Of a DNA stretch of 64,000 bases, positions 8,016 to 17,900 are shown in pieces (within the stretch, counting starts at the first letter, position 1; the number at the start of each line of letters is the position of its first letter). A program made the translations under genes and the position numbers. A model generated the notes under the pieces. It searched no databases and was not told the origin of the DNA. It saw only the letters and a program-made list of their open reading frames with translations. The stretch is from Mesorhizobium ciceri biovar biserrulae WSM1271 (GTDB taxonomy: Bacteria > Pseudomonadota > Alphaproteobacteria > Rhizobiales > Rhizobiaceae): assembly GCF_000185905.1 (NCBI RefSeq), contig NC_014923.1:1178001-1242000 (forward strand). Reading direction: 5' to 3'.

Positions 8016-8137
8016 CGCCGTCCGCGCAAACGCCCACCCGCCTGTTGATCGTCAGAAAAACTTCATGATCCCGAGATGTCCCTGAAACATTGACGCTGGA
8101 TTTTGGTGGCACCGTTCAAGCCATCCAGGAGACAGCC

Positions 8138-9712
8138 GTGAACAAGCTTTCGATGACTCGCCGCGCTTTCGTCACCTCCGCCAGCGCCGTTGGCCTGGCT
8201 GGCGTCTCGAGCCTGGCGCTGCCTTACTATTCGCGCGCCAGTCAGCGGCCGGCCTTCACCCATGGCGTCCAGTCCGGCGATGTCGACGCAACCAGCGGCA
8301 TGGTGTGGACGCGCACCGATCGCCCGTCGCGCGTCATGTTCGAAGTGTCGTCGACGGAGAATTTCGCCACTGCGACACGCCTGGCGCCGCTCGATACGTC
8401 GCCGGCCAGCGACTACACCGTCAAGCGGCTGCTCACCGACCTCGCTTCGGACCAGGATATCTTCTATCGCATGACGGCAGCCGATCTCGCCGACATCAAC
8501 GCCGTTTCCGAGCCGATCACCGGGCGCTTCAGGACGGCGCCGGCCTCGAAGCGCGACATCCGCTTTGCCTGGTCGGGCGACACCGCCGGCCAGGGCTGGG
8601 GCATCGATGAGACCGGCATGAAGACCTACGCCACGATCGGCAAGCACACGCCCGACTTCTTCCTGCATTCGGGCGACACCATCTATGCCGACGGCGCCAT
8701 GAAGGACGAGGTCGACCTGCCCGGCGGCGGCAAGTGGAAGAACGTCGTGCTGATCGACGGCAAGCGCAAGGTTGCCGAGACGCTGGACGAATACCGGGAC
8801 CAGTGGAAGTACAACATGATGGACAGGAACGTGCTCGGCCTCAGCGCCATCTGCCCGACTTTCTACCAGTGGGACGACCATGAAGTCCTGAACAACTGGT
8901 CGGATTCGAAGGATCTCAGCGCCGACAGCCGCTATACGGAAAAATCCATCCACGTGCTGGCGGCCCGTGCGGCGCGGGCTTTCCACGAGATGACGACGAT
9001 CCGCTACGAACCTTCCGAGCCCGGCCGCGTGTATCGCAAGATCGCCTACGGGCCGCTGCTCGACGTGTTCTTCCTCGACATGCGCTCCTATCGCGGCCCC
9101 AATGGTCCCGACATGCAGGATGAGATGACGCCGCAATCGCGCATGCTCGGCGAACAGCAGACGAAATGGCTGAAGCGCGAACTGGCGAATTCGAAGGCGA
9201 CCTGGAAAATCATCGCCGCCGACATGCCGCTCGGCCTCGTCGTCTGGGACGACGGCACCAAGAAGGTTGGTGCCGAAGCAGTCAGCAATGGCGACAATGG
9301 CTTGCCAAAAGGGCGTGAGCTCGAGATCGCCGACCTGCTGCGCTTCATCAAGAATGCCGGCATCAGCAACACCGTCTGGCTCACCGCCGACGTGCATTAC
9401 ACGGCCGCGCATTATTACAGCCCGGACAAGGCGCAGTTCCAGGATTTCAATCCGTTCTGGGAATTCGTTTCGGGTCCGATCCATGCCGGAACATTCGGGC
9501 CGAACGATTTCGACATGACGTTCGGTCCGGAGCTGAAGTTCATCAAGGCGCCGACCGCCGAACAGGGACAGAACCTGCCGCCCTCGGCAGGTCTGCAATT
9601 CTTCGGGCTGGTCGATATTTCAGGCGCCAGCGAGCAGATGACGGTGCGGCTGATGGATCGCGACGACAATGAACTCTACAAGGTGACGCTCGACCCGGTA
9701 CGGTCGGCATAA
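8138..9712 (+). CDS. PhoD-type alkaline phosphatase, Tat-exported
   Basis: A 524-residue phosphoesterase. The GTG at 8138 is chosen because AGGAG lies 6 nt upstream and it gives a short Tat signal peptide (MTRRAFVTSASAVGLAG, twin Arg after residue 6). An N-terminal PhoD beta domain (FTHGVQSGDVDATSGMVWTR) is followed by the metallophosphatase part with FAWSGDTAGQGWG, FFLHSGDTIYADG, YQWDDHEVLNNW and WLTADVHYTAAHYY, which carry the family's metal ligands. These enzymes hydrolyse phosphomono- and diesters in the periplasm with Fe/Ca centres. It is transcribed alone; no Pho box was identified by eye. Confidence 0.94.
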   Translation: MNKLSMTRRAFVTSASAVGLAGVSSLALPYYSRASQRPAFTHGVQSGDVDATSGMVWTRTDRPSRVMFEVSSTENFATATRLAPLDTSPASDYTVKRLLTDLASDQDIFYRMTAADLADINAVSEPITGRFRTAPASKRDIRFAWSGDTAGQGWGIDETGMKTYATIGKHTPDFFLHSGDTIYADGAMKDEVDLPGGGKWKNVVLIDGKRKVAETLDEYRDQWKYNMMDRNVLGLSAICPTFYQWDDHEVLNNWSDSKDLSADSRYTEKSIHVLAARAARAFHEMTTIRYEPSEPGRVYRKIAYGPLLDVFFLDMRSYRGPNGPDMQDEMTPQSRMLGEQQTKWLKRELANSKATWKIIAADMPLGLVVWDDGTKKVGAEAVSNGDNGLPKGRELEIADLLRFIKNAGISNTVWLTADVHYTAAHYYSPDKAQFQDFNPFWEFVSGPIHAGTFGPNDFDMTFGPELKFIKAPTAEQGQNLPPSAGLQFFGLVDISGASEQMTVRLMDRDDNELYKVTLDPVRSA

Positions 9713-9733
9713 GCGCGCGCTGATGGAAAGGTG

Positions 9734-9754
9734 TCGCGCGTCTAGGGCGCGCGA
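9734..9754. terminator. GC-rich hairpin between convergent genes
   Basis: TCGCGCG (9734-9740) pairs perfectly with CGCGCGA (9748-9754) around a 7-nt loop, between the convergent phoD-like gene and the small gene at 9759. There is no T run, so termination is a guess from position. Confidence 0.4.
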
Positions 9755-9758
9755 TGTC

Positions 9759-10040
9759 TTAGTCCGGGTAGCAGACCATAGGGATATTCGGCCAGACGGC
9801 GCTGTCGCAGTTGGCGGCGTCCTGCCGCTGCTTGAAGGCGGCGCTAACCGGGCCGGTCACCACCGGGTCGACGCCGTCGGGCGCGTCGGCGAAAATCTGC
9901 TCGGCCGACTGTGCCTCTGACGGCAAGGCAGGCCGTGATTCCTTCGTCGTCGCGGCCGACTGCGCGGCGTTGGCCGCCAGCAGGACGGCGAAGGCAACAG
10001 AGGCGATGAGCGGCCAGAATCGGTTGAGTTTATCGGTCAT
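9759..10040 (-). CDS. Small exported protein, unknown
   Basis: A 93-residue protein from ATG 10040 with a signal peptide or membrane anchor (LIASVAFAVLLAANAAQSAA). The mature part is short and acidic (SEAQSAEQIFADAPDGVDP) and ends with two Cys residues in NCDSAVW...PMVCYPD, likely a disulfide in the periplasm. An upstream in-frame start (10094) would put 18 poorly fitting residues before the signal. I recognise no family. It is divergent from typA. Confidence 0.65.
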   Translation of the reverse strand: MTDKLNRFWPLIASVAFAVLLAANAAQSAATTKESRPALPSEAQSAEQIFADAPDGVDPVVTGPVSAAFKQRQDAANCDSAVWPNIPMVCYPD

Positions 10041-10141
10041 GACGTTCGAACTGCCCAGGCCCCGAAGGGTTCCCGCCTTGGTTAACAAAATCATCTCACA
10101 CGCAGATGCTTAAGATTTGATGAGTATTTGGTGACGCGCCT

Positions 10142-10192
10142 CCTCTTTCGCAACTGCGAAAAACCCTGTATGAGCCGCGCAACCGAAAGAGG
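10142..10192 (+). promoter_or_regulatory. Leader of typA with two competing hairpins
   Basis: CCTCTTTCG (10142-10150) can pair with CGAAAGAGG (10184-10192). The same left strand also fits a local hairpin, TTTCGCAACTGCGAAA (10146-10161). The two structures exclude each other. Both lie in the 100 nt before the typA ATG. Function is unproven. Confidence 0.4.
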
Positions 10193-10237
10193 CAGCGCCT
10201 TTTGGCCTGCTGCCTGCAACGCTTCCGAGACCAGAAC

Positions 10238-12067
<1,830 letters not shown>

Positions 12068-12093
12068 GCTCTTATTTTTTCCAACAGCGGAGA

Positions 12094-12125
12094 GGGGCGG
12101 AGCAACCAGTGTTCCGCCCCTTTTT
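12094..12125 (+). terminator. Rho-independent terminator of typA
   Basis: GGGGCGGA (12094-12101) pairs with TCCGCCCC (12113-12120) around an 11-nt loop, followed by TTTTT (12121-12125). It begins 26 nt after the typA stop. Confidence 0.9.
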
Positions 12126-12128
12126 CGT

Positions 12129-12755
12129 TCATCCACCGGCAGCCGCGATGATGGCCTGCCGATCGGCCTCGCCGGCCAGATCGATGCGGATCGTGTTTCC
12201 CGCACGGGCCGGCTTGCGCAGGGCCTTTGCTCCATCCGGGTCAACGATGAGCAGCCGCTTCTCCTCCAGCGCCTGAAGCCGTGATCGCGAGATGCAGAGT
12301 TCGCTTGCGAGCAGCCGGTCGAGCCGCAGCGATGTCGGCATTTCGAGCCCAAGCTGGAGTTCCAACACGGTCGCGGCTTCCCTGGTGTCGCCGAGCCTGC
12401 GCTTGTGAACGCTGACATCGGAGAACTCCTCGACGCGCCCGATCCGGTTGCGCAACGCCACCGCATCGAAGGCATGACGGTGAGCGAGTGCAGGATCGTT
12501 GCTTTCGAGCGCCGCCAGCAGCGCCGGGTCGATGTCGCGGCGGTTGCAGCGTTCGAAAATGCCGAAATTCCAGGAATTGTCGCAGTCGATGCAGCGATAG
12601 ATCAGCCACACGTCGATGCGTTTGCCATTGGCGTTGACGCGGAACTTTCCGCTGCTGCAATAGGCCCTCACGGTGCCGCAGCGGTTGCAATTGATGAGCG
12701 GTCGAGGTGCGGTCTTGGGCGCGATTGCCCAGTGGATACGCAGAAGTCCAGACAT
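12129..12755 (-). CDS. DUF1062 domain protein
   Basis: A 208-residue protein with a zinc-ribbon-like N-terminus: CNRCG near residue 23 and YRCIDCDNSWN near residue 54, which together supply four Cys ligands. The central part (CSSGKFRVNANGKRIDVWLIY) and the RLDRLLASELCISRSRLQ segment, which looks like an S4-type RNA-binding fold, match my memory of the DUF1062 family. Function is unknown; the S4-like part suggests nucleic-acid binding. It converges with typA, whose terminator lies 4 nt from its stop. Confidence 0.8.
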   Translation of the reverse strand: MSGLLRIHWAIAPKTAPRPLINCNRCGTVRAYCSSGKFRVNANGKRIDVWLIYRCIDCDNSWNFGIFERCNRRDIDPALLAALESNDPALAHRHAFDAVALRNRIGRVEEFSDVSVHKRRLGDTREAATVLELQLGLEMPTSLRLDRLLASELCISRSRLQALEEKRLLIVDPDGAKALRKPARAGNTIRIDLAGEADRQAIIAAAGG

Positions 12756-13149
12756 GCCGATAAGCCCTTCCCGTCGGGAAGTTCATCAGGCCGGCGATGT
12801 CGAGATGCCCATGCGGGCGCGGCGTGGCGGTCGCTTGCTATGATCGGAAATCGGATGTCACGGGCGGCAGCGCGCAACAACGGTTCAGCAGTGCCAAACC
12901 GGTCTCGAACCGCCGCCCAGAAGAACACATGAAAATGAAAACAGATACCGCAAATGCGGTGTCATGCAGTGTGTCGGGGGAGTTGGCGAGACCGGCGGTT
13001 ACGTAGGCAAAGTGAAGCTCAAAATTGTTTCGCGATGGCCTTTCTAGCCGCGACATGCCGGACCGACAAGGGTCTTTTGTCGGTGCTACCGCAGCCGAGC
13101 CACTTGCGTTAATATCCGAAATCGAAGGTTTTCAACCAGAGACCCGGTT
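12756..13149. other. Intergenic region, 394 bases, no gene supported
   Basis: This stretch lies between divergent genes (DUF1062 and LysE). It holds a short frame of 25 codons at 12929-13006 with only a weak ribosome site (AGAAGAA) and a local hairpin ACCGCAAATGCGGT at 12946-12959. No repeat of the families seen elsewhere is present. I see promoters neither clearly nor with good boxes. Confidence 0.5.
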
Positions 13150-13764
13150 ATGCACCCCACCTCGCTCCTGATTTTCGCCGCCGCTCTGTTCGTTGCCGCG
13201 GGCTCGCCTGGGCCATCGATCGCGGCGCTTGTCGCCCGCGTCATCTCGAAAGGGTTTCGCGACGTGTTCCCGTTCCTGCTCGCCATGTGGATCGGCGAGG
13301 GCATCTGGCTATCGCTGGCGGTGTTCGGGCTGGCTGTCGTGGCGCAGACCTTCCATTTCGCCTTCGTCGTGGTGAAATGGGTCGGCGTTGCCTATCTCGC
13401 TTACCTCGCCTGCAAGATGTGGACCGCGCCTGTCGATGCAAAAGAGGGCGAGATGCCGCGCGAGGATTCGGCGATAAAACTGTTCTTCGCCGGCATGGCG
13501 GTGACGCTCGGCAATCCCAAGATCATGATGTTCTACCTGGCGCTGCTGCCGACCATCATCGACCTCGCTTCGGTCAGCATCGTCGGCTGGGTCGAGCTGA
13601 CGGCGACCATGGCCGTGGTGCTGGTCGCCATCGATCTCGCCTGGGTGCTCGCCGCATCACAGGCGCGCAAGCTTTTGAAGAGCAAGCGCGCCATGAAGAT
13701 CGCCAATCGCATCAGCGCCACGACGATGGCCGGTGCGGCGGCCGCCATAGCGACGCGGTCCTGA
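13150..13764 (+). CDS. LysE/RhtB family exporter
   Basis: A 204-residue inner-membrane protein with about six hydrophobic segments. The N-terminal FAAALFVAAGSPGPSIAALVARVISKGF contains the PGP signature of LysE/RhtB transporters, and GNPKIMMFYLALLP is the second conserved block. Such proteins export amino acids or related small molecules. A LysR-type partner gene, common in the family, is not adjacent. It converges with the YCII gene, nine bases apart. Confidence 0.92.
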   Translation: MHPTSLLIFAAALFVAAGSPGPSIAALVARVISKGFRDVFPFLLAMWIGEGIWLSLAVFGLAVVAQTFHFAFVVVKWVGVAYLAYLACKMWTAPVDAKEGEMPREDSAIKLFFAGMAVTLGNPKIMMFYLALLPTIIDLASVSIVGWVELTATMAVVLVAIDLAWVLAASQARKLLKSKRAMKIANRISATTMAGAAAAIATRS

Positions 13765-13773
13765 GCCGGCGCG

Positions 13774-14097
13774 TCACATCACTTCAATGATCGGCGCGAT
13801 CTCGACGCTGAAGGCCGGGTTCATCAGGATCGGGCAGTCCTTGGCCTTGGCGACGGCATCGTCGATGTCTTTCGCTTCGACGATCGTGTAGCCGGCGGCC
13901 GGATTGCTGCCGCCATTGTTCTCGACCTTGCCGCCGGGCAGCACCATCTTCGACATGCCGACCGGATTGCCGCCGTCGACCACGGCCGAGCCGAGCTTGC
14001 CGTACCAGCCGTTCCAGGCGTCCATTGCGGCCTTCCGCTCGGCCTCGTCGGTCGGCATCTTGCCCGAGCCATGATAGACGTAGAGATACTTCGCCAT
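13774..14097 (-). CDS. YCII-related (YciI-like) protein
   Basis: A 107-residue protein from ATG 14097, preceded by GGAGGAGAA. It begins MAKYLYVYHGSG and contains the dimeric ferredoxin-like pattern GGKVENNGG...AAGYTIVEAKDIDDAVAKAKDCPIL, typical of the YCII/DGPF-type family often encoded near ECF sigma factors; none is adjacent here. The His in VYHG and the Asp in EAKDIDD are positions often called catalytic in the family. Function is unknown. Confidence 0.85.
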   Translation of the reverse strand: MAKYLYVYHGSGKMPTDEAERKAAMDAWNGWYGKLGSAVVDGGNPVGMSKMVLPGGKVENNGGSNPAAGYTIVEAKDIDDAVAKAKDCPILMNPAFSVEIAPIIEVM

Positions 14098-14235
14098 GTT
14101 CTCCTCCCTTGGTGAGCGGCATCGAACCGGCATGCGGTCATGCCGCCTGCCGATCATCGGACCAAACCGGCAAACAAGCAACGAGAATGCGACACTGCTA
14201 ATATAACGCCCCGGTCTCGCCCCTGCCGCAATCCG

Positions 14236-14799
14236 TCACCTTGCCATGGCGTGGTATTCGTCGTTCGGCCGCATATCGATTGCCGCAGCCACTCGGTTCG
14301 ACATGTTGAAGAAGGCAGCGGTCGAGGCGATGTCCCAGATGTCGCGATCGGTGAAGCCGGCCTGACGCAGCGCGGCCCGGTCGGCCTCGACGATCTTGGC
14401 CGGCTCTTGCGTCAGCTTGACGGCGAATTCGAGCATTGCCGTCTGCCTGGGCGAAAGATCGGCGGCGCGGAAATTCATCACCATCATTTCACCGAGCGGC
14501 GGGTCGCCGGAGAGCTGGCGCACCGCCGCGCCGTGCGCGGTCAGGCAATAATAGCAATGATTGATCGAGGAGACGGCGACCGCGATCATTTCGCGCTCCA
14601 GCTTCGACAGGCCGGACTCACCCAGCATCAAATCGTTGTACATGTCGGTGAAGGCGCGCAGCTTCTTGTCGTCGAAGGCATAGGCCCTGAGCACGTTGGG
14701 GACGAGGCCGAGCTTCTCCTCGCATTTGGCGAAATAGGTTTTTGTCGCCTCGCTCAGCTCTCCCTGGCCAAGATCAAGCGCGCTGATTTTGCCGGTCAT
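14236..14799 (-). CDS. AhpD-like peroxidase-related enzyme (carboxymuconolactone decarboxylase family)
   Basis: A 187-residue alkylhydroperoxidase-like protein. The redox motif is SSINHCYYCLTAHGAAVRQ (about residues 77-95), the CxxC plus His arrangement of AhpD-type enzymes, followed by DIWDIASTAAFFNMSNRVA, the conserved helix of the peroxidase-related subgroup. It probably reduces peroxides using thiols in the cytosol. It is divergent from the glutamate dehydrogenase gene, 136 bases separating the starts; that gap carries a spaced direct repeat. Confidence 0.9.
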   Translation of the reverse strand: MTGKISALDLGQGELSEATKTYFAKCEEKLGLVPNVLRAYAFDDKKLRAFTDMYNDLMLGESGLSKLEREMIAVAVSSINHCYYCLTAHGAAVRQLSGDPPLGEMMVMNFRAADLSPRQTAMLEFAVKLTQEPAKIVEADRAALRQAGFTDRDIWDIASTAAFFNMSNRVAAAIDMRPNDEYHAMAR

Positions 14800-14827
14800 G
14801 GGTCATTTCTCCTCGTTGCGCGGCATC

Positions 14828-14880
14828 TTGTCGCCAAATTCCGATAATTCTTGGCAAGCCGTCAAACCTTTGTCGCCAAA
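14828..14880. promoter_or_regulatory. Direct repeat TTGTCGCCAAA, spaced 42 bp
   Basis: The 11-mer TTGTCGCCAAA occurs at 14828-14838 and exactly again at 14870-14880. The start-to-start distance of 42 bp is four helical turns, so both copies face the same side of the DNA. Between them is TTCTTGGCAAG, which echoes the TTGGC core. The region separates the AhpD-like gene from the glutamate dehydrogenase gene. A regulator-binding role is inferred. Confidence 0.5.
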
Positions 14881-14935
14881 CAGCGGTCATCTGCTACCAT
14901 AGTCGTAAAAGCATTCGACGGGAGGGACGTGCGTC

Positions 14936-17900
14936 ATGGCCAGCGTGAAATCCGCGAGCAAGCCGAAGAAAAAAGCCACGGCAGCGCTTAAAGCGGTGGA
15001 AAGGCCAGCCAGGCTTGCAGACTATCTGCTCGCCCGCGCGCCAGCTGAAGACATTGCTCCCTACGATGTGGCCGACCTGGAGCGGGCTGCCGATCTCGCC
15101 GGCCAGGCAGTCGCCGCTCACAAGAAAGGCGAGTGCGTCGTCGCCGTCGATGCCGATTCGGGCGTTGTGCGAGACGGCCGCCCGATGACGGTTGTCACGG
15201 TCGTCAACGACAACATGCCGTTCCTGTTCGATTCCATCCTCGGCGAGATCACCGAGACATCGGGCGAACCGACCCTGGTCACCCATCCGGTTATCGTGGT
15301 GCGCCACGGCAAGGGCGGCGTGGAAGAAATCCTCGGCGACGGCAATTTCGCCAAGGACGATGGCAGCCACGATCGGCTGAGCGTCATCCATGTCCACATC
15401 CCGCGGCTGACATCCGAGCAGGCGAGCGGATTGAGCGAGCGGCTGCGCAAGATCCTTGGCCAGGTCCATGCCGCCGTTCACGACTGGAGGCCAATGCTGG
15501 CCCGCCTCGATCAGGCGATCTCGGAATTCCGCTATACGGCCGTGCCGCTCGACAAGAAGAGCGTTGCCGAGGCTCTCGCCTTCCTAGAGTGGCTGCGCGA
15601 CGACAATTTCACCTTCCTTGGCATGCGCGAGTTCAAATACACCGGCGGCGAGGAAAGCGGCACGCTGGAGCGCGCTGAAAAGCCTGGCCTCGGCATCCTG
15701 TCCGATCCCGACGTGCTGGTGCTCAGGCGCGGCACCGAAGCGGTAACGACGACGCCGGAGATCCGCGCCTTCCTGCATGGGCCGGAGCCGCTGATCGTCA
15801 CCAAGGCCAATGCCAAGTCGTCCGTGCACCGCCGCATCTATCTCGATTACATCGGCATCAAGACCTACACCGCCAAGGGTACGCTCGCGGGCGAATTGCG
15901 CATCGTCGGCCTGTTCACCTCGACCGCCTACACGCGCTCGGTGATGAAGATCCCGTATCTGAGGTCAAAAGCCGAAACCATCATCGCCAAGTCCGGCTTC
16001 GACCGGCACGATCATTCCGGCAAAGCGCTGATCAACGTGCTGGAAAGCTATCCGCGCGACGAGCTGTTCCAGGTGCCGGTGCCGATCCTGCGCAAACATG
16101 CCGCCGCCATTTTGGGCCTGGTCGAGCGGCCACGCGTGCGGGCGCTGGTGCGCGCCGACCAGTTCGACCGTTTCGTGTCGATCCTCGTCTTCGTGCCGCG
16201 CGACCGTTACGACAGCGTCGTGCGCGAGAAGATTGGCTCCTATCTGAAAACCGTATTCGAAGGCCGGCTGTCGGCCTACTACCCGGCCTTTCCCGAGGGC
16301 GGGCTGGCGCGCGTGCACTTCATCATCGGCCGCTCCGGCGGCAAGACGCCGAAGGTCGAGCAAGCGACGATAGAGGCGGCGATCCGCGACATCGTGCGTA
16401 CCTGGGAGGACGCCCTTTCCGATGCGGCCGAGGCCAGTGGCGGCGACCAGGCTTTGAAGGCGATCGCCGCGCGGCTGCCGGAAAGCTACCGCGATTCGTT
16501 CAGCGCGGCGGTGGCGCTGGCCGATGCCGGGCGCATTGCCAAGATCAGCGCCGGCAATCCGATCGCCATCGACTATTATCGCCATGCCGAGCAGAAGCCG
16601 CATCAGGCGTCGCTGAAAATCTATCACCATGGCAGCCCGGTGGCGCTGTCGCGCCGGGTGCCGGTGCTGGAAAACATCGGCTTCCGCGTCATCAGCGAGC
16701 GCACTTTCGAGGTCGGCGACGACCAGGTCGGCACGATCAATAGTGATCGGCCCGGCTTAGTCTTTATTCATGACATGGAGCTTGAGAACAGCTACGGCCA
16801 GCCGATCGACCTGACCGATGGCGGCGCGCTGTTCGAAGATGCGTTCCTCTCCGTCTGGCGCGGCGACGTCGACAATGACGGCTATAACGGCCTCGCCCAG
16901 ACCGCCGGCCTGTGGTCTGGCGAGATCACCATCCTGCGCGCCTATGGCCGTTATCTGCAGCAGGTCGGCATTCCGCAAAGCCAGGATTTCATCGCCGCCG
17001 CGCTCAACCGCTATCCCGACATAGCGCGTGGCCTGCATGCGCTGTTCATCGCCCGGCTTGGCCCGACAGCGGAGACCGAAGGCGTGGTGGCCGCAAAGCA
17101 CCTCAAGGCCAAGATCAAGGATGCGCTGGAGGATGTGCCGAACATCGACGACGACACCATCATCCGGCGCTACCTCAATCTGATCGAAGCCACGCTGCGC
17201 ACCAATCATTTCGTTGCCGATACGAAAGAAAAGGGCCAGTCGCTGGCGATCAAGCTGGACTCGCACGCGGTCGAGGGCTTGCCGGCGCCGCGGCCGTGGC
17301 GGGAGATCTTCGTCTACGGCTCCGAGGTCGAAGGTCTGCATCTGCGCTTCGGTCCGGTGGCGCGCGGCGGCCTGCGCTGGTCCGACCGCGCCCAGGACTA
17401 CCGCACCGAGGTGCTCGGCCTGGTCAAGGCACAGCAGGTCAAGAATGCCGTCATCGTGCCGGTGGGCGCCAAGGGGGGCTTCTATCCGAAGAAGCTGCCG
17501 ATGAGCGCCGGCCGCGACGCGATCTTCGAGGCCGGTACTTCGGCCTACAAGAACTTCGTCTCCAGCCTGCTGTCGATCACCGACAATATCGGCCTCGACG
17601 GCGTCATCCCGCCGGCCGGCGTTATCAGACGCGACCTGGACGATCCGTATTTCGTCGTTGCCGCCGACAAGGGCACGGCGACCTTCTCCGATACCGCTAA
17701 CGCGATCTCGGAGAAGCACGGCTTCTGGCTCGACGACGCCTTCGCCAGCGGCGGCTCGGCCGGCTATGACCACAAGAAAATGGGCATCACCGCCAAGGGC
17801 GCCTGGGAAGCGGTCAAGCGGCATTTCCGCGAGATCAACCGCGACATCCAGACCTCGTCCTTCACCGTCGTTGGGGTCGGCGACATGTCGGGCGACGTGT

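Noticed and set aside
8063..9598. 511-codon frame antisense to the PhoD gene, and similar long frames opposite gdh, typA, acs and ftsK
   Set aside because: Same explanation: mirror frames in GC-rich coding DNA, low-complexity His/Arg/Gly-rich products, no ribosome sites.
12929..13006. 25-codon frame with two Met at its start
   Set aside because: Ribosome site weak, no promoter or terminator structure, composition like neighbouring non-coding DNA.
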